Assembly (NCBI GenBank): GCA_007136055.1
Contig: SLHT01000188.1
Span: 1-7,341, forward strand
Length of the DNA: 7,341 nucleotides
Direction of reading: 5' to 3'
Origin: Syntrophomonadaceae bacterium
GTDB lineage: Bacteria; Bacillota; Dethiobacteria; DTU022
Part shown: piece by piece, positions 5,722-7,341 of the stretch
How positions within the stretch are numbered: the stretch's first letter is position 1
How the letters are laid out: every line of letters starts with the position of its first letter
Made by a program: the position numbers and the translations under genes
Notes under the pieces: generated by a model
Seen by the model: the letters and a program-made list of their open reading frames with translations, nothing else
Database searches by the model: none
What the model was told of the DNA's origin: nothing

Positions 5722-7341
5722 TTATTTTCGTGCCCTCTTTTTGGCCCTTTTTATCGGTTTGCCTTTTATAACGTGTCGGGGTTTGAGTAAGCATTTGATT
5801 CCATAACCAATTAGGTCTTTACGCCCCGCTTGTTTTAATGCTTTATAAACAAGCTGGTAGTTCTTTGGGTTTTTAAATTGAATAAGCGCTTTCTGCATCG
5901 CTTTCTCGGAGGGTGTTTTGGGTACATATATTTCTTTCATTGTGCGGGGATCTAATTCCGAATAATACATGCAGGTGGACAGTGTTCCTGGGGTTGGATA
6001 AAAATCCTGGACCTGCTCAGGCATATGCTCATGTTTCTTGATAAATGAAGCCAGTTCAATGGCTGCATCCAGATCGGAACCCGGGTGGCTGGATATAAAA
6101 TAAGGGACCAGGAACTGGTTTTTACCGTATTTTTTATTGATTGCTTTGTATTTCTTCTTAAATTCCAGGTAAACTTTTTTGTCAGGCTTGCTCATTTTAT
6201 CTAAAACCTTTGGGGAGACGTGCTCGGGAGCGACCTTTAACTGCCCGCTGATATGATGGGCGCAGAGCTCTTCAAAAAAAGTGTCATTTTGATCGTAGAG
6301 CAGGTAATCATGGCGTATCCCGGAACGGACAAATACCTTTTTAACCCCTTCCAGTTTGCGTAACCTGCGCAGCAGCTCAAGATAGTCCGAGTGATCTATT
6401 TCCAGGTTGGAGCAGGGTGCGGGGAAAAGGCACTCTTTATCGGGGCAGGGTCCCTGTTTTTCCTGTTTTCGGCATGGCCTTTGCCTGAAATTTGCGGTAG
6501 GTCCCCCGACGTCGTGAATATAACCCTTGAAGTCTTGATCTCGAATCATTATTTTTGCTTCCTCGACCACGGCTTCTATGCTCCTGGTTTGTATAGATTT
6601 GCCCTGGTGGTAATGGAGCGAACAAAAGCTGCACCCACCGAAGCAGCCCCTGCTGCTGACCAGGCTGAACTTAACTTCACTGATCGATGGGATTCCTCCG
6701 GCTTTTTCATATAACGGGTGGTAGTTCCGCGAAAAAGGCAGACGGTAAATCATGTCTAACTTTTCAGTGGAAAGCGGCTCTGCAGGGGGATTCTGAATCA
6801 CAAAACCATTTTCATAAGGTTCGGCCAAAGGTTTTGCTTTGATTAAATCGGTGTTTTGGTATTGGATCATAAAACTTTCGGCAAACTGCTTTTTCAAAGA
6901 GCTGATCTCCCGAAAAGAAGGCAAAACCACTGTGTCTTCCTGTGCAGGCAGGTCGTGAGTCCGGTAAACTGTGCCCCTGACGAAAGTTATATCTTTAACC
7001 GCCAGCCCGCCCTGCAGCGCTTCGGCTACTTCAATCATGGCCTTTTCACCCATGCCATAGACCAACAGGTTTGCCTTTGAATCAAGCAGAATTGAGCGGC
7101 GCAAGCTGTCATCCCAGTAGTCATAGTGCGCCAGTCTGCGCAGGCTGGCTTCGATGCCGCCCAGTATAATCGGAACATCAGGAAAAGCTTCCCGTGCTTT
7201 TTGGGCATATACAATAGAGGCCCTGTCAGGGCGCAGGCCCGTCCTGCCACCGGGAGAATAAGCATCCGCTTTTCTTCTTTTTTTGGCCACAGTGTAATGG
7301 TTAACCATTGAATCAATATTTCCGGCAGAAATCAGAAAGCC
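5722..7341 (-). CDS. ygiQ: YgiQ family (UPF0313) radical SAM protein, 5' end beyond the window
   Basis: This is a radical S-adenosylmethionine protein of the YgiQ/UPF0313 family, whose reaction is not established. Numbering residues from the ATG at 7306-7308, the [4Fe-4S]-binding motif CFGGCSFC gives C222, C226 and C229. A second cysteine set conserved in the family, C279, C288, C293 and C299, could hold another metal site. Other family blocks are LRPDRASIVY (25-34), ILGGIEASLRRLAHYDYW (48-65) and PHDVGGPTANF-like IHDVGGPTANF (264-274). The tail from about 508 is strongly basic. The ATG at 7308 is not the true start: the frame stays open to the window edge, and its last 11 codons (GFLISAGNIDS, then MVNHYT) match a conserved internal block in E. 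coli YgiQ. About 90-100 N-terminal residues are therefore expected off the right edge. At the other end, the yczE-like gene follows after 83 bases. Confidence 0.93.
   Translation of the reverse strand, partial: GFLISAGNIDSMVNHYTVAKKRRKADAYSPGGRTGLRPDRASIVYAQKAREAFPDVPIILGGIEASLRRLAHYDYWDDSLRRSILLDSKANLLVYGMGEKAMIEVAEALQGGLAVKDITFVRGTVYRTHDLPAQEDTVVLPSFREISSLKKQFAESFMIQYQNTDLIKAKPLAEPYENGFVIQNPPAEPLSTEKLDMIYRLPFSRNYHPLYEKAGGIPSISEVKFSLVSSRGCFGGCSFCSLHYHQGKSIQTRSIEAVVEEAKIMIRDQDFKGYIHDVGGPTANFRQRPCRKQEKQGPCPDKECLFPAPCSNLEIDHSDYLELLRRLRKLEGVKKVFVRSGIRHDYLLYDQNDTFFEELCAHHISGQLKVAPEHVSPKVLDKMSKPDKKVYLEFKKKYKAINKKYGKNQFLVPYFISSHPGSDLDAAIELASFIKKHEHMPEQVQDFYPTPGTLSTCMYYSELDPRTMKEIYVPKTPSEKAMQKALIQFKNPKNYQLVYKALKQAGRKDLIGYGIKCLLKPRHVIKGKPIKRAKKRARK

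Overview
The window looks like a chromosomal segment of a moderately low-GC Gram-positive anaerobe, most likely a clostridial member of the Bacillota. This rests on purine-rich Shine-Dalgarno sites, GTG and TTG starts, a Gram-positive style three-cysteine arsenate reductase, and a YczE-type membrane protein. The taxonomic call is inference, not a database match. No rRNA, tRNA, CRISPR array, transposase or phage gene is visible.

Left part, + strand (1-1257): phoU, probably the last gene of a pst phosphate-transport operon lying off the left edge, is followed after 17 bases by a thioredoxin-type arsenate reductase/low-molecular-weight phosphatase gene (arsC-like). A strong rho-independent terminator ends this unit at 1226-1257.

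Middle, + strand (1258-3774): a stretch without an intact gene (1258-1596) holds what looks like the remains of a small protein gene in shifting frames. Inside its 3' end lies a perfect consensus sigma-70/sigma-A type promoter (TTGACA, 17 bases, TATAAT). This promoter points at a complete cytoplasmic family 31 glycoside hydrolase, probably an alpha-glucosidase. A 22-codon upstream frame ends in an ATGA overlap with the hydrolase start.

Convergent gap (3775-4016): no gene. Instead there is a 132-base, multi-armed imperfect inverted repeat (3801-3932) that could fold as RNA and may help end transcription from both sides.

Right part, - strand (4017-7341): three genes in one direction, read from the right edge. 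They are a YgiQ/UPF0313 radical SAM protein (5' end cut off by the window), a YczE-like six-helix membrane protein built from two homologous halves, and an alpha/beta hydrolase of the monoacylglycerol lipase/lysophospholipase type with an SD-supported TTG start.

The genes are mostly familiar families. The phoU-arsC pair makes sense together because arsenate enters through phosphate transporters. The other genes have no evident shared pathway. I see no convincing new multi-gene system. The most unusual material is non-coding: the promoter within a decayed gene, the coupled upstream frame and the 3801-3932 fold.
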